Assembly (NCBI RefSeq): GCF_002951615.1
Contig: NZ_CP019062.1
Span: 124,001 to 188,000, forward strand
Length of the DNA stretch: 64,000 nt
Direction: 5' to 3'
Source: Rahnella sikkimica
GTDB lineage: Bacteria; Pseudomonadota; Gammaproteobacteria; Enterobacterales; Enterobacteriaceae
Numbering within the stretch: the first letter of the stretch is position 1; the number at the start of each line of letters is the position of its first letter. Under the pieces are notes generated by a model, which had not been told where the DNA came from, searched no databases, and saw nothing but the letters and a program-made list of their open reading frames with translations. Below, piece by piece: positions 1 through 8,177 of the stretch. The position numbers and the translations under genes are program-made.

Positions 1-94
1 GACCGGCGGCCTGCAGGTATTTTACCGCAAAATCTTTCAGCGAACCGTTCAGGGATTTGGGTTCCGGATGGGCGTAGACGATTAAAATATTCAT
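1..94 (-). CDS. NAD(P)H-dependent oxidoreductase, flavodoxin-like fold (5' part only)
   Basis: Only the first 31 codons lie in the window; the gene continues past base 1. The start reads MNILIVYAHPEPKSLNGSLK. The beta strand followed by the AHPEPKSLN loop is the FMN-phosphate site of the KefF/MdaB/DT-diaphorase type of NAD(P)H quinone oxidoreductases. The ATG is the complement of bases 92-94. It is divergent from a LysR regulator, the usual arrangement for a LysR-controlled target gene. The exact substrate cannot be told from this fragment. Confidence 0.75.
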   Translation of the reverse strand, partial: MNILIVYAHPEPKSLNGSLKDFAVKYLQAAG

Positions 95-137
95 GGCGAA
101 CTCTCCGTTAAGTGATGAAAGCAGAGTAGGCCGCCGT

Positions 138-178
138 CAGGTATAGTAAAAATGAATTTAAAATATACCAGGTATAGT
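138..178. promoter_or_regulatory. Palindromic operator with repeated half-sites between the oxidoreductase and LysR genes
   Basis: A perfect palindrome TATACC-A-GGTATA spans 164-176. The ten bases CAGGTATAGT occur twice, at 138-147 and 169-178, 31 bp apart or about three helical turns. The 85-bp divergent intergenic space is otherwise AT-rich. This looks like a regulator-binding array, most simply for the LysR protein encoded next to it. The binding protein is inferred. Confidence 0.6.
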
Positions 179-179
179 T

Positions 180-1073
180 ATGAATAATTTCGGCCGTCTG
201 GATCTCAACTTATTGCACACGCTGGATGTCCTGCTCGCGGAGCACAATGTCACGCGGGCGGCGCAGCGGCTGAACCTTTCCCAGCCTTCAATCAGCGTTC
301 AGCTGGCTAAATTGCGTGAGTTTTTTGACGATCCGTTACTGCTGCCTGGCCCGCGCGGAATGCGCCCGACAGCGCGGGCTGATGAGTTACGTCAACCTCT
401 GCAACAGGCGCTGGCTGCTCTGGCGTCCGCGGTTTCTGCCGGTGACGTTTTCGATCCATCGAAGGCAGAGAATACCTGGAATCTGGGCGCGGCGGATTAT
501 GGCGAATCCACCATTGTGTTGCCTGTGCTCCAGGCATTTCGCGCTGTTGCGCCCGGAACAAAACTGGCGATTTTTGAGACATCACCAGTGCGGATTATGC
601 GGAAAATGGAGCGCGGAGAACTGGATCTGGGATTTCATACAGGGGAAGCGGTACTGAAGGATTTACACCGCACGTTGTTGTTCTCCGAGCGCTATGTGCT
701 GGTTGGCAGACAAGGACATCCGCAGCTCGCGAAGCCCGTCACTATGCCGGTGTTTTGTTCGCTTGAACATGTGATCGTTTCGCCAGACGGCGGCGGATTT
801 CAGGGCATCACTGACAGCGCGCTGGCGGAGGCCGGATTATCAAGGCGCGTGGTCCTCTCCGTGCCGCATTTCCTGTTTGTCATTCAGGTACTGCTGACCA
901 CCGATTTAGTCGCCATGCTTCCCGAGCGTCTGGTGCGTGGCAACCCCGCGTTGCAACTTACCGAACCGCCCGTGAAAGTTCCCGGTTTTGAAATGTACAT
1001 GTACTGGCACGAACGCTCGCATCGCGACCCGGCGCATATCTGGTTACGGGAATTCATGAGCAGTGCGGTGTGA
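180..1073 (+). CDS. LysR-family transcriptional regulator
   Basis: This 297-aa protein has normal length for the LysR family. The N-terminal winged helix-turn-helix lies at about residues 8-66, with the recognition segment VTRAAQRLNLSQPSISVQL near 24-42. A periplasmic-binding-protein-like effector domain follows from about residue 95. The ATG at 180 is the first Met and aligns with family starts, although no strong ribosome-binding site precedes it; the palindromic operator runs right up to the start codon, which suggests autoregulation. Its divergent partner is an NAD(P)H oxidoreductase, so control of a quinone or electrophile response gene is plausible. The inducer is unknown. Confidence 0.88.
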   Translation: MNNFGRLDLNLLHTLDVLLAEHNVTRAAQRLNLSQPSISVQLAKLREFFDDPLLLPGPRGMRPTARADELRQPLQQALAALASAVSAGDVFDPSKAENTWNLGAADYGESTIVLPVLQAFRAVAPGTKLAIFETSPVRIMRKMERGELDLGFHTGEAVLKDLHRTLLFSERYVLVGRQGHPQLAKPVTMPVFCSLEHVIVSPDGGGFQGITDSALAEAGLSRRVVLSVPHFLFVIQVLLTTDLVAMLPERLVRGNPALQLTEPPVKVPGFEMYMYWHERSHRDPAHIWLREFMSSAV

Positions 1074-1089
1074 AAAAAGTGATATGAAG

Positions 1090-1118
1090 AAAATAAAAAG
1101 GCAGCCATCTGGCTGCCT
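1090..1118 (-). terminator. Rho-independent terminator of the DUF3313 lipoprotein gene
   Basis: The 8-bp stem AGGCAGCC/GGCTGCCT at 1099-1118 has a four-base loop. On the minus strand it is followed by a T-rich run (complement of the A-rich bases 1090-1098). It lies just downstream of the minus-strand gene that ends at 1147. Confidence 0.8.
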
Positions 1119-1146
1119 CTCAAAATCGCTGACTCACACTTATGGC

Positions 1147-1809
1147 TTAGTTCATCTGGAATAACTTGGTGTCGTTTGCCATACCATCAATCACGACTTT
1201 CAGATCGTTAGCGGTGACTTTCTGAGTATCATTGGAAACTTGTTTACCGAAGCCTTTACGCACGACTTTGAAGACCGGTTTGCCGGTGCTGGCGTCGATC
1301 AGCTCGCCTTCGAAATAGACTTCAGTATCACGTGTGCGGTGTCCGCTGGCGGTTTCAGCACTTGCAATGACCAGTGCAACCGGAATCACTTCATAGAACT
1401 GCAAACCTTCCGCTGAAGTATTCACGCCGGTGATCGCACCGCGGAAAATCAGGGTACGCGGGCCGGCATGGTCAGTCAGTTGCATGCGTTCGCCCAAAGC
1501 GGGTTTCAAACGGCTGTTTGCGTAATCCAGAACACCCTGCAACGTCTCTTTGCTGATTTGATCAGTTGGCTTCGGTTCAGGATAGAACGTAATCGGCTCG
1601 TACTTCAGGTAAGAGTAATTGGCTTTTTTAAAGGAAGGATCTACCCAGCGCAGCACCGGATTACCTGACGGGGTTTTGACTTCTTTCAGATTGGAATAGT
1701 CACCAAGGAAGCCGGAGAATTTTTCTTTTTGTGTGACATGGCTGGTACATCCGGCCAAAAGCAGTGCACCAGTGATCAGTGCGGCCTGCATCAGTTTAGT
1801 TTTATTCAT
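1147..1809 (-). CDS. DUF3313-family lipoprotein
   Basis: This 220-aa protein has a lipoprotein signal peptide: a short basic start (MNKTK), a hydrophobic core and the lipobox LLAGC with Cys21 as the lipidated residue. The residue after Cys is Thr, not Asp, so outer-membrane sorting is expected. The rest matches my recall of the DUF3313 family, a soluble periplasmic domain of unknown function. The gene stands alone, with its own terminator downstream and about 140 bp upstream to the next gene. Function is unknown. Confidence 0.8.
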   Translation of the reverse strand: MNKTKLMQAALITGALLLAGCTSHVTQKEKFSGFLGDYSNLKEVKTPSGNPVLRWVDPSFKKANYSYLKYEPITFYPEPKPTDQISKETLQGVLDYANSRLKPALGERMQLTDHAGPRTLIFRGAITGVNTSAEGLQFYEVIPVALVIASAETASGHRTRDTEVYFEGELIDASTGKPVFKVVRKGFGKQVSNDTQKVTANDLKVVIDGMANDTKLFQMN

Positions 1810-1949
1810 TCTTACCCTCGGAAAATTTTAAGGAAGACAACGTTATGTATAGCACTGCTGTGGAATTTAACCTCTTAACGACAAAGAAAAATTGATGTTC
1901 GTCAGGAACGGAAAAAATTAGTCACGCGTGTTAATAGTTCGCCTTTCAA

Positions 1950-2384
1950 TCATTTTCTTGGTGAATGGAATAAATAGTATTCCCCCTTCGGGCTATCGCC
2001 GGTAGCCATGATTTCCCAGCCCTTTGATAAATAAAATCCGACAGAGTTTTTACTTTTAACTAAACATTTTAATGAGCCTGTTCGGGTGAATGTTTTTTCG
2101 CTGGCGCGCAGCAACGCGCTGCCTGCGCCTGTCCCCTGATATTGCGGATCAATGAACAGATTGTGCAGGAAGTTTTCCTGCGTAAATATTGAGGCGAAAC
2201 CGAGCAGATGCCCGTCGCGTTCGGCGACCAGTATTGTTTCGCCGATCACGGCACGGTCAAAATCTTCGAGCTGAAAGTCGTCTTCCAGCCATGTCCAGGT
2301 CTGTTTGCGCGAGGCCAGATACAACGTGCGCAAAAAGGGACGATCGGCTTCTTCATAAGGGCGAATATTAAGTACTGATGGCAA
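1950..2384 (-). CDS. GNAT-family N-acetyltransferase
   Basis: This is a 144-aa single-domain GNAT acetyltransferase. The acetyl-CoA pyrophosphate-binding loop is in the segment YQGTGAGSALL (motif A), preceded by the strand FLHNLFIDPQ. The reading frame is open to 2426, but the best start is TTG at 2382-2384: AAAGGA lies at proper distance upstream and the protein then begins MPSVLNIRPYEEADRPFL, where GNAT proteins normally begin. The substrate is unknown. It is followed by the separate DUF3313 gene on the same strand. Confidence 0.82.
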   Translation of the reverse strand: MPSVLNIRPYEEADRPFLRTLYLASRKQTWTWLEDDFQLEDFDRAVIGETILVAERDGHLLGFASIFTQENFLHNLFIDPQYQGTGAGSALLRASEKTFTRTGSLKCLVKSKNSVGFYLSKGWEIMATGDSPKGEYYLFHSPRK

Positions 2385-2592
2385 AGAGTGAATTCCTTTG
2401 AAAATAAGAGGGCAGAGTACGTTCACTTCACTGAGCCATACTGCCAGCGACTTTGCGGGAGTTCAATTATGGTATTCGACGCTTCGGGTCGATGTCTGAC
2501 TGAAAGTTGACCTTATCGCGTCAGCGGTGAAATAACGCGCTGTACGAAAAATCCTGATTGACCTTCTCAGGCTCGCCACCAATAATGCGTGC

Positions 2593-2680
2593 TTGACTCG
2601 GGGTGCCGCTCCTGCAAAAGAACGGCTGAGATTTTACCCGTATTACCTGATCTGGATTATGCCAGCGTAGGGAAGTCAGG
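2593..2680 (+). ncRNA. TPP riboswitch (THI element) controlling thiMD
   Basis: The conserved parts occur in order: CGGGGTGC at about 2599-2606, GGCTGAGA at 2624-2631, ACCCG at 2636-2640, ACCTGATCTGGATTATGCC at 2645-2663, then AGCGTAGGGAAGTC at 2664-2677. These are the thiamine-pyrophosphate-binding helices and loops of the thi-box. It starts about 130 bp upstream of thiM. In enterobacteria the thiM riboswitch hides the ribosome-binding site when TPP is bound; the GGGGAG at 2715-2720 is the target expected here. The stretch 2385-2592 upstream should hold the promoter; I see no gene in it. Confidence 0.95.
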
Positions 2681-2724
2681 TATCTCTCCCGATACCGCCT
2701 TCTTCAGCGCCGGTGGGGAGAACC

Positions 2725-3534
2725 ATGAACACCCGACCTTCCGTTTTTTCTGGCGCAACAGCCGCCGCTTCTTTACAACAACTTCGTGCTTCTGCGCCGC
2801 TGGTTCATTGCCTGACCAACGACGTGGTGCAATCCTTTACAGCCAATGTTTTGCTGGCGCTCGGCGCTTCACCCGCGATGGTGATTGACCCCGCCGAAGC
2901 GGCACAATTTAGCGCGGTCGCCGATGCCTTGCTGATTAACGTGGGTACGCTGACCCGTTCTCATGCTGATGCGATGCTGGCGGCGATTCACGCGGCCAAT
3001 CAGGCCGGAAAACCCTGGGTGCTGGATCCCGTTGCCGTCGGCGGCCTGAGCTGGCGCACTGAATTTTGTCTCGAACTCATCAAACTCACTCCCGCCGCCA
3101 TTCGCGGAAACGCCTCTGAAATCCGTGCGCTCAGCGGCCTGAGTGCGTCCGGGCGCGGCGTAGACAGCGGCGATGATTCCCTGTCTGCATTACTCGCCGC
3201 GCAGCAGCTTGCACGTGAAACCAGCGCAATAGTGGCCGTCACCGGTGAAACCGATTATGTCACCGAAGGTGAACGCAGTTGGTCGGTTCCCGGCGGGCAC
3301 CCGATGATGACCCGTATCGTCGGCACGGGCTGTTCGCTATCCGCCGTGGTGGCCGCGTTTGCGGCGTTGCCCGGTGAGCGTCTGGATCACGTTGCTGCGG
3401 CGTGCCGCGTGATGTCCTGTGCCGGTGAGCGTGCCTGCAACGTGGCGAAAGGGCCGGGTAGCTTTACGCCAGAATTTCTCGATAACTTGTATTTAATGCG
3501 TGATGAGTGGCTGAACGGGGAAAACATCGGATGA
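2725..3534 (+). CDS. thiM: Hydroxyethylthiazole kinase
   Basis: ThiM phosphorylates the thiazole alcohol 4-methyl-5-(2-hydroxyethyl)thiazole and so salvages the thiazole half of thiamine. The 269-aa product has the ThiM fold. Recognisable family segments are [19 protein letters not shown] near 27, WVLDPVAVG near 97, the RGNASEI stretch, and the anion-hole motif GTGCSLSA with its catalytic Cys near 200. The ATG at 2725 is preceded by GGGGAG; a GTG at 2713 in the same frame is less likely. It overlaps thiD by four bases (ATGA), so the two should be translationally coupled. The TPP riboswitch upstream gives feedback control. Confidence 0.95.
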   Translation: MNTRPSVFSGATAAASLQQLRASAPLVHCLTNDVVQSFTANVLLALGASPAMVIDPAEAAQFSAVADALLINVGTLTRSHADAMLAAIHAANQAGKPWVLDPVAVGGLSWRTEFCLELIKLTPAAIRGNASEIRALSGLSASGRGVDSGDDSLSALLAAQQLARETSAIVAVTGETDYVTEGERSWSVPGGHPMMTRIVGTGCSLSAVVAAFAALPGERLDHVAAACRVMSCAGERACNVAKGPGSFTPEFLDNLYLMRDEWLNGENIG

Positions 3535-4331
3535 AAAGAATTAATGCCCTGACTATCGCTGGCACTGATCCGAGCGGCGGCGCGGGGATCCAGGCAGATC
3601 TGAAAACCTTCTCGGCGCTGGGTGCGTATGGCACCAGCGTCATCACCGCGCTGGTGGCGCAAAACACCCGTGGCGTGCAGTCCGTTTACAACATCGAACC
3701 GGATTTCGTGGCCGCGCAGCTGGATTCCGTACTCAGCGACGTGCGAATCGACAGTACTAAAATCGGCATGCTCTCGAACAGCCAGATTGTTGAAGCGGTC
3801 GCTGAAAGGCTCAGGCATTATCAGCCGCCCTTTGTTGTGCTTGATACCGTGATGCTGGCGAAAAGCGGCGATCCGTTGTTGTTACCTGAAGCCGTCGATG
3901 CCGTGCGCCGTCTGCTCATTCCGCAGGTTTCAATTATTACACCGAATCTGCCGGAAGCCGCTGCCTTGCTGGAATGTCCCTTAGCGGTGGATGAAGCTGA
4001 AATGCGTGAACAGGGCGAAGCACTACTGGCGATGGGATGTGAAGCTGTGCTGATGAAGGGCGGTCATCTGAGTGATGAAGAAAGCCCGGACTGGCTGTTT
4101 ATGGCGGGTTCACGTGAGCGTTTTACCGCACCGCGGGTGAATACGCGGCATACGCACGGCACCGGTTGTACGTTATCGGCGGCGCTGGCGGCATTGCGTC
4201 CGCGTCACAATAACTGGGCGGATACCGTGCGGGAAGCCAAAGACTATCTGCAACAGGCGCTGATGCAGGCCGACTCACTGGAAGTCGGTCACGGTATCGG
4301 GCCGGTGCATCATTTCCACCGCTGGTGGTAA
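3531..4331 (+). CDS. thiD: Hydroxymethylpyrimidine / phosphomethylpyrimidine kinase
   Basis: ThiD makes HMP-phosphate and then HMP-pyrophosphate, the pyrimidine half of thiamine. The 266-aa protein starts [19 protein letters not shown], with the ribokinase-fold substrate loop [17 protein letters not shown] at about 10-26 and the ATP/anion-hole motif [14 protein letters not shown] near 210-223. The ATG at 3531 overlaps the thiM stop codon, which fixes the start over the GTG at 3507. Enzymes of this family may also phosphorylate pyridoxal; no pdxK lies next to crr here, unlike in E. coli. It ends six bases before the stop of a convergent gene. Confidence 0.95.
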   Translation: MKRINALTIAGTDPSGGAGIQADLKTFSALGAYGTSVITALVAQNTRGVQSVYNIEPDFVAAQLDSVLSDVRIDSTKIGMLSNSQIVEAVAERLRHYQPPFVVLDTVMLAKSGDPLLLPEAVDAVRRLLIPQVSIITPNLPEAAALLECPLAVDEAEMREQGEALLAMGCEAVLMKGGHLSDEESPDWLFMAGSRERFTAPRVNTRHTHGTGCTLSAALAALRPRHNNWADTVREAKDYLQQALMQADSLEVGHGIGPVHHFHRWW

Positions 4332-4337
4332 AACCGG

Positions 4338-5186
4338 TCAGGCGCGGCGCTGGGTCTCGCTCAGCGCCTCTTCCGCCTGATGAAACATCGTCAGCGCCTG
4401 TTGCAGATGCACGGCGTCAAACGGGTTCAGCGGATAGAACTTCTCTTCTTTGCGCGGGCGCAGCATCACACGAATTTTATCCGCTGAAACCCGCTCAAAC
4501 AGGTAGCTGGCAATGTCCTGATTTTCATCATCCTTCCACGACAGCAGCAGCGCAGCCTGCTCGCCGGTTCGGCGGCCGATAAATTGCTCGTGCAGCCACA
4601 ATCCTTCGCATTCGCCGTCTTTTTGCAGTTTCTTGCCGTTGAACCAGGCCGACTCTGCCTGCATCAGCAGTGACTGCGGCGAGATTTCTTCATGCAACTG
4701 ACGCCACAGCGGCTGGTTATTCTCCATCTGCCAGCAGGCCATGCCGAGATAATCATTCAGCTCACGCCAGTCGCTTTCCAGCTGTTCTTTCAGCTCCGGT
4801 TCCTGAATATGCATAAACTGTTGCAGACCTGTGGCCTGTTCGCCCAGCTTGTTATAAGCGATAACGGTCATAGTGCGTGGCTTGCGGCGGAAGGTAATCC
4901 ACAGCAAAAATTTGGGGATGCGGAAAATAATGGCCTGAATGGTCAGTTTGTAACGGTTGCCGCGCGACATGACAATGCCGTTGGACGTCCCGCGTTTATC
5001 CTGATAATTCCTCACCAGCACCACGCTGTTCTGGCCCATCCAGCCCGTGACGTAATGCTCTTTTTCGCTTTCAGCCACGTCGAGATCGCGCACTATCTGG
5101 CTGATGATCTCCATATCAAGTTGAGACAGAGACAGTGACCGATCGGCACTGTAATAGCTTTTTTTCAAAGGGGCTGTAGCAGGCAT
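4338..5186 (-). CDS. Hypothetical protein, no family recognised
   Basis: I do not recognise this 282-aa protein. It appears cytoplasmic: there is no signal peptide, and one moderately hydrophobic stretch (TIQAIIFRIPKFLLWITF near residue 87) is flanked by basic residues. The C-terminal half is rich in Trp, Gln and Glu. A GTG at 5198 in the same frame could extend it by four residues; ATG at 5186 is preferred. It is convergent with thiD with only six bases between stops, and no terminator is visible between them. Codon use looks ordinary for the region. Confidence 0.65.
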   Translation of the reverse strand: MPATAPLKKSYYSADRSLSLSQLDMEIISQIVRDLDVAESEKEHYVTGWMGQNSVVLVRNYQDKRGTSNGIVMSRGNRYKLTIQAIIFRIPKFLLWITFRRKPRTMTVIAYNKLGEQATGLQQFMHIQEPELKEQLESDWRELNDYLGMACWQMENNQPLWRQLHEEISPQSLLMQAESAWFNGKKLQKDGECEGLWLHEQFIGRRTGEQAALLLSWKDDENQDIASYLFERVSADKIRVMLRPRKEEKFYPLNPFDAVHLQQALTMFHQAEEALSETQRRA

Positions 5187-5398
5187 AAAAGTATCCACGA
5201 TATTGATGTGGTTTACAGCTTACACCAAGTTGTCATACAAATTTTAGGGCTACCCCGCAAAACGGGCATCTTTTCGGGTAGCGTTATTTCTGATGACGAA
5301 ATTTCCCGAGGCGTCTCGTAAAAACGCGCGTGCTGCGTTGTTATTCATTCTGTCAGGATTATTCTGTCGCTCATTGAGTTTAGGGAGTGATGCACAGA

Positions 5399-6019
5399 AT
5401 GGAATATTTGACGTTACATGAAGTGGTAATTAATGAGACGGTTCTCATCATGAATGCTGTCTTTGATAAATTAAAGACACCACTTATTATAAGACGTATT
5501 CGTCGCAGTGATATTATCTGGCAGCAGCGCAAGGCCAGACGTAATTTACTGCAACCGGAGAAGCATCAGCTTAACTGGAAATGGTTATTCAACCAATACC
5601 GTAAAAACAAACCCACTGAATCTGGCGTAGAGCAAACCGCTTACGTGTTTTGTCTTAAAAATCCGCCACAGGAGCGTGCTGCTTTCCTGTTGAAGTCATG
5701 CAGGGTTGATGAAAATAATCTTGAAATCAATGCGCTGGAGAATTTTTTTCGTAAAACGCCTGAGCACCCTTTAAAACGAAAAATGTTGTTTTTTAGCCTG
5801 TGCATTATGGTCACGTATGCCAATGCCCTTGATGAAAATAAATTACTGGTGAAAGAAAAGACAAGGTTTATTATTAAAGATGTTGTTAATGAAGTCGTAA
5901 TGCGCTTTTATATGTCTGAGGCACCTTTACGTAAGGTTGCCGGTAAAATGGAGTGTCAGTCAAATTATTTTCTCTTAAACGCGTATATGAATTCCAAATT
6001 AAATAATAGAACGCTTTAG
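5399..6019 (+). CDS. AT-rich orphan gene, hypothetical protein
   Basis: This 206-aa protein is not recognised. It is strongly basic in its N-terminal third (KTPLIIRRIRRSDIIWQQRKARRN near 28-51) and contains a possible hydrophobic segment MLFFSLCIMVTYANAL near 129. GC content is visibly lower than the neighbours, with many AAA, AAT and TTA codons, which suggests acquisition or relaxed selection. AGGGAG at 5382-5387 is placed for ATG 5399; ATG 5390 and GTG 5387 lie too close to it. It may form a unit with the small gene at 6071. No function is proposed. Confidence 0.55.
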   Translation: MEYLTLHEVVINETVLIMNAVFDKLKTPLIIRRIRRSDIIWQQRKARRNLLQPEKHQLNWKWLFNQYRKNKPTESGVEQTAYVFCLKNPPQERAAFLLKSCRVDENNLEINALENFFRKTPEHPLKRKMLFFSLCIMVTYANALDENKLLVKEKTRFIIKDVVNEVVMRFYMSEAPLRKVAGKMECQSNYFLLNAYMNSKLNNRTL

Positions 6020-6070
6020 TAGGATTCCAATAAATATCTATCTACACAGCCTGAATACAAGGAAAAGTGC

Positions 6071-6244
6071 ATGAGCAAGCCCGTTCAGTTAACGCCACGC
6101 CAGCTTGAGCTGGTCGATATGCTCGTTGGGTACTTGAGATATTGCGAGGAAAAGTATTCTGACTTCGATGAAGAGGGCCTCGGCGCATTTGGTCCACCGG
6201 AAGCCTTCTATCACCCCCCTAAGGATTGGACCAAATTACCCTGA
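6071..6244 (+). CDS. Small acidic protein of 57 aa
   Basis: The open frame encodes a small protein starting MSKPVQLTPRQLELVDML. AAGGA lies seven bases before the ATG, a good ribosome-binding site. The first half is a likely amphipathic helix; the rest is acidic and rich in aromatic residues and Pro, ending HPPKDWTKLP. It follows the AT-rich orphan gene by about 50 bp on the same strand and may be cotranscribed with it. Its GC content and codon use look more like the host average than those of the gene before it. I do not recognise the family. Confidence 0.5.
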   Translation: MSKPVQLTPRQLELVDMLVGYLRYCEEKYSDFDEEGLGAFGPPEAFYHPPKDWTKLP

Positions 6245-6301
6245 TTAGCGCAGATCCCCCGCGTACTGGTATTCAGCTAAAGCGCGGGGAACCTGTAATG
6301 C

Positions 6302-6988
6302 TTACTCTGCATCAAACCAGTCGCTGTTTTGCTCTGCAATTGGCGTGATGGTGGAGATCATTTCCTGCAGATGAATGCGGATGGCTTTTTCGGCAGCGTC
6401 CGGATCATGCGCTTTCAGTCCGTCAAAAATAGCGTAGTGCTGTGCGATGAGATTCTCCGGCGGCGACACCTTGCTGAGTGTCAGAAATCGCACGCGATCC
6501 ATCGTGGCTTTAATGTGCTCAACGGTTTCCCACGCCAGCCGGCAGTCAATAATCTGCGCGATGGTGCGGTGAAATTCATCATCCAGCAGCAGGAATTCCT
6601 GCGTTTGCTGGCTTTTAGCTGCCAGTGTCTGGCGCTCCAGATTATGTTCAAGCAGCGCGAGGTCTTTCTCTGTCGCCACCATAGCGGCGCGGCGGACCAC
6701 GGCGGTTTCAACGGCTTCACGAATAAAACGGCCGTCGGCCACCCGTTTGGAAGAAATTTTCATCACGTACGTGCCGCGCTGTGGCAGAACCTGCACCAGC
6801 CCGGCTTCGGCCAGTTTGATAAAGGCTTCGCGAACCGGCTGGCGGGAGACATTAAAGCGTGTGGAAATTTCTTTCTCCGACAGGAATGCCCCCGGTGCGA
6901 TGGCACAGGTGACAATGTCCTGACGCAAAGTGCGATAAATCTGCTGATTTACCGGCACATTACTGAGAAATTCAAAGGAGTCTGTCAT
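6302..6988 (-). CDS. rspR: GntR/FCD-family regulator, RspR-like
   Basis: This 228-aa protein is a FadR-type GntR regulator. The winged helix-turn-helix is at about 15-80, with FNVSRQPVREAFIKLAEAGL near 44-63. An all-helical FCD effector domain follows from about 95, with Asp and His metal/ligand residues such as the D and H of LLDDEFHRTIAQ. Sequence features shared with E. coli RspR (YdfH), the repressor of rspAB, include PVNQQIYRTLR near the N-terminus and QNSDWF at the C-terminus. The rspA-rspB genes lie 7 kb away in this window and carry a palindrome suited to a dimeric GntR protein. It is downstream of the AraC gene on the same strand with a 90-bp gap. Confidence 0.85.
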   Translation of the reverse strand: MTDSFEFLSNVPVNQQIYRTLRQDIVTCAIAPGAFLSEKEISTRFNVSRQPVREAFIKLAEAGLVQVLPQRGTYVMKISSKRVADGRFIREAVETAVVRRAAMVATEKDLALLEHNLERQTLAAKSQQTQEFLLLDDEFHRTIAQIIDCRLAWETVEHIKATMDRVRFLTLSKVSPPENLIAQHYAIFDGLKAHDPDAAEKAIRIHLQEMISTITPIAEQNSDWFDAE

Positions 6989-7078
6989 GGGCTAAATTTG
7001 TCTTCAGAATCGGGAGAAGATAATACTAACATGAGTTTTCTCAGGATTTTGAGATTGTTAGCGCAAGGTTTTATCAAA

Positions 7079-7906
7079 TTATTGGGAATTAATATGCTCG
7101 CGGCAATAGAGTTTTTTGTAGGCCGCCGGCGTGATACCCAGCAATTTACGGAAAACCCGGCGAAAATAGGCCACGTCGTTAAAACCGGTCTGTCTCGCAA
7201 CATCCGCCACATTGCCGGTATTGGCCAGCAGCAGTTTTTCGGCCGCCGCAACCCGGTGTTTATGCAACGCATCTGTCAGCGTCATCTGAAACGTCAGCCG
7301 GAAAACCCGCCCGAGATAATCAGCGTTGCAGTGCAATCTGCTCGCCAGCGCTGAAGCACCCAGTGGCAGATGATATTGCGTGGTCATCAGTTCGCGTGCT
7401 TTGTAGGCCAGCGCGACACCCGGCCCACCGGGCTCTACATTTTCAGGCCAGGCGCGGGAGACTTCCTGCAACAATAAAACCAGGAACAGTTCCAGCGAAT
7501 TACCGCCGCGTTCCTGCTCATATAAAAATAATCTGAACAGGGTTAACACTGTTTCCGTATCCCTGACTTTACAATGTTGTGGAATATCCAGCTGTAAAGA
7601 GGGATTATTTCGCTGTGATTGAATTAATGTCGTGTTTCCCACAATATCAAAATGCAGCCAATAAAATTTCAACTCAGGATCAAACGTCGTCACACCTTTA
7701 TGTTCCCTGCCGGGAAATAACAGTAAACTTTCTCCCGCCTGTAAATCAAAACGGGTATTTTCTTCCTGAAGCGAAAGCGTGCCGCGCACGACATAAATAA
7801 GCTCATGCGAACTGAGGCGTCGGGTCGGATGTGTCCCCATTCCACGGGAAATAAACAAACCACCGTTCTGCACGTTAACCGGAAAATTTACGGAAAATGA
7901 CAGCAT
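7079..7906 (-). CDS. AraC-family regulator of the GH127/symporter operon
   Basis: The 275-aa protein has an N-terminal cupin sugar-sensing domain (ELIYVVRGTLSLQEEN, then LQAGESLLLFPGREHKG) and a C-terminal pair of AraC helix-turn-helix motifs (ALASRLHCNADYLGRVF and VADVARQTGFNDVAYFRRVF) ending GITPAAYK. The ATG at 7906 has GAGGAG eight bases upstream; a GTG three codons earlier touches that site and is less likely. It diverges from the symporter/GH127 operon at 8178, so it is probably its activator, with an arabinoside or L-arabinose as effector. The effector is inferred from context only. Confidence 0.85.
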   Translation of the reverse strand: MLSFSVNFPVNVQNGGLFISRGMGTHPTRRLSSHELIYVVRGTLSLQEENTRFDLQAGESLLLFPGREHKGVTTFDPELKFYWLHFDIVGNTTLIQSQRNNPSLQLDIPQHCKVRDTETVLTLFRLFLYEQERGGNSLELFLVLLLQEVSRAWPENVEPGGPGVALAYKARELMTTQYHLPLGASALASRLHCNADYLGRVFRLTFQMTLTDALHKHRVAAAEKLLLANTGNVADVARQTGFNDVAYFRRVFRKLLGITPAAYKKLYCREHINSQ

Positions 7907-7981
7907 TTCAGGCACTCCTCTGGCTGGTTAAGCCTGACGTTAGCACAGCGCCCGCGCTCTGCGAGTGAGGGCAGTAGAGGT

Positions 7982-7997
7982 TTTGATCTGCTTCACA
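7982..7997. promoter_or_regulatory. Probable CRP-binding site in the AraC/symporter intergenic region
   Basis: TTTGA-TCTGCT-TCACA matches the CRP consensus TGTGA-N6-TCACA with one mismatch. It lies about 80 bp upstream of the AraC start and 180 bp upstream of the symporter start. CRP control is expected for arabinoside catabolism. The same intergenic space holds the inverted repeat AGGCTGA/TCAGCCT at 8100-8122, which may form a leader hairpin of unknown role. Confidence 0.5.
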
Positions 7998-8177
7998 GAA
8001 TTACGTTATGAGTCGGAATTGTCCCTTTTAACTACTTTATCCTCCTCTTGCTGGCGCGATAACCCTGTGCCAGATTTACGGCGTACCTTATTTATTCCCA
8101 GGCTGAGATTTCAAATCAGCCTTATTTAACACGTTCCTGTTGCTTATAAATAACGATATAAAAGCGAGGAAAATATA

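Noticed and set aside
5293..5421. 42-aa frame with a basic start and hydrophobic middle, like a signal peptide
   Set aside because: No ribosome-binding site, overlaps the start of the 206-aa gene, and length is within chance expectation.
6257..6289. Inverted repeat CCCCGCG/CGCGGGG after rspR
   Set aside because: The spacer is 19 bases and there is no T-run; a terminator cannot be supported.
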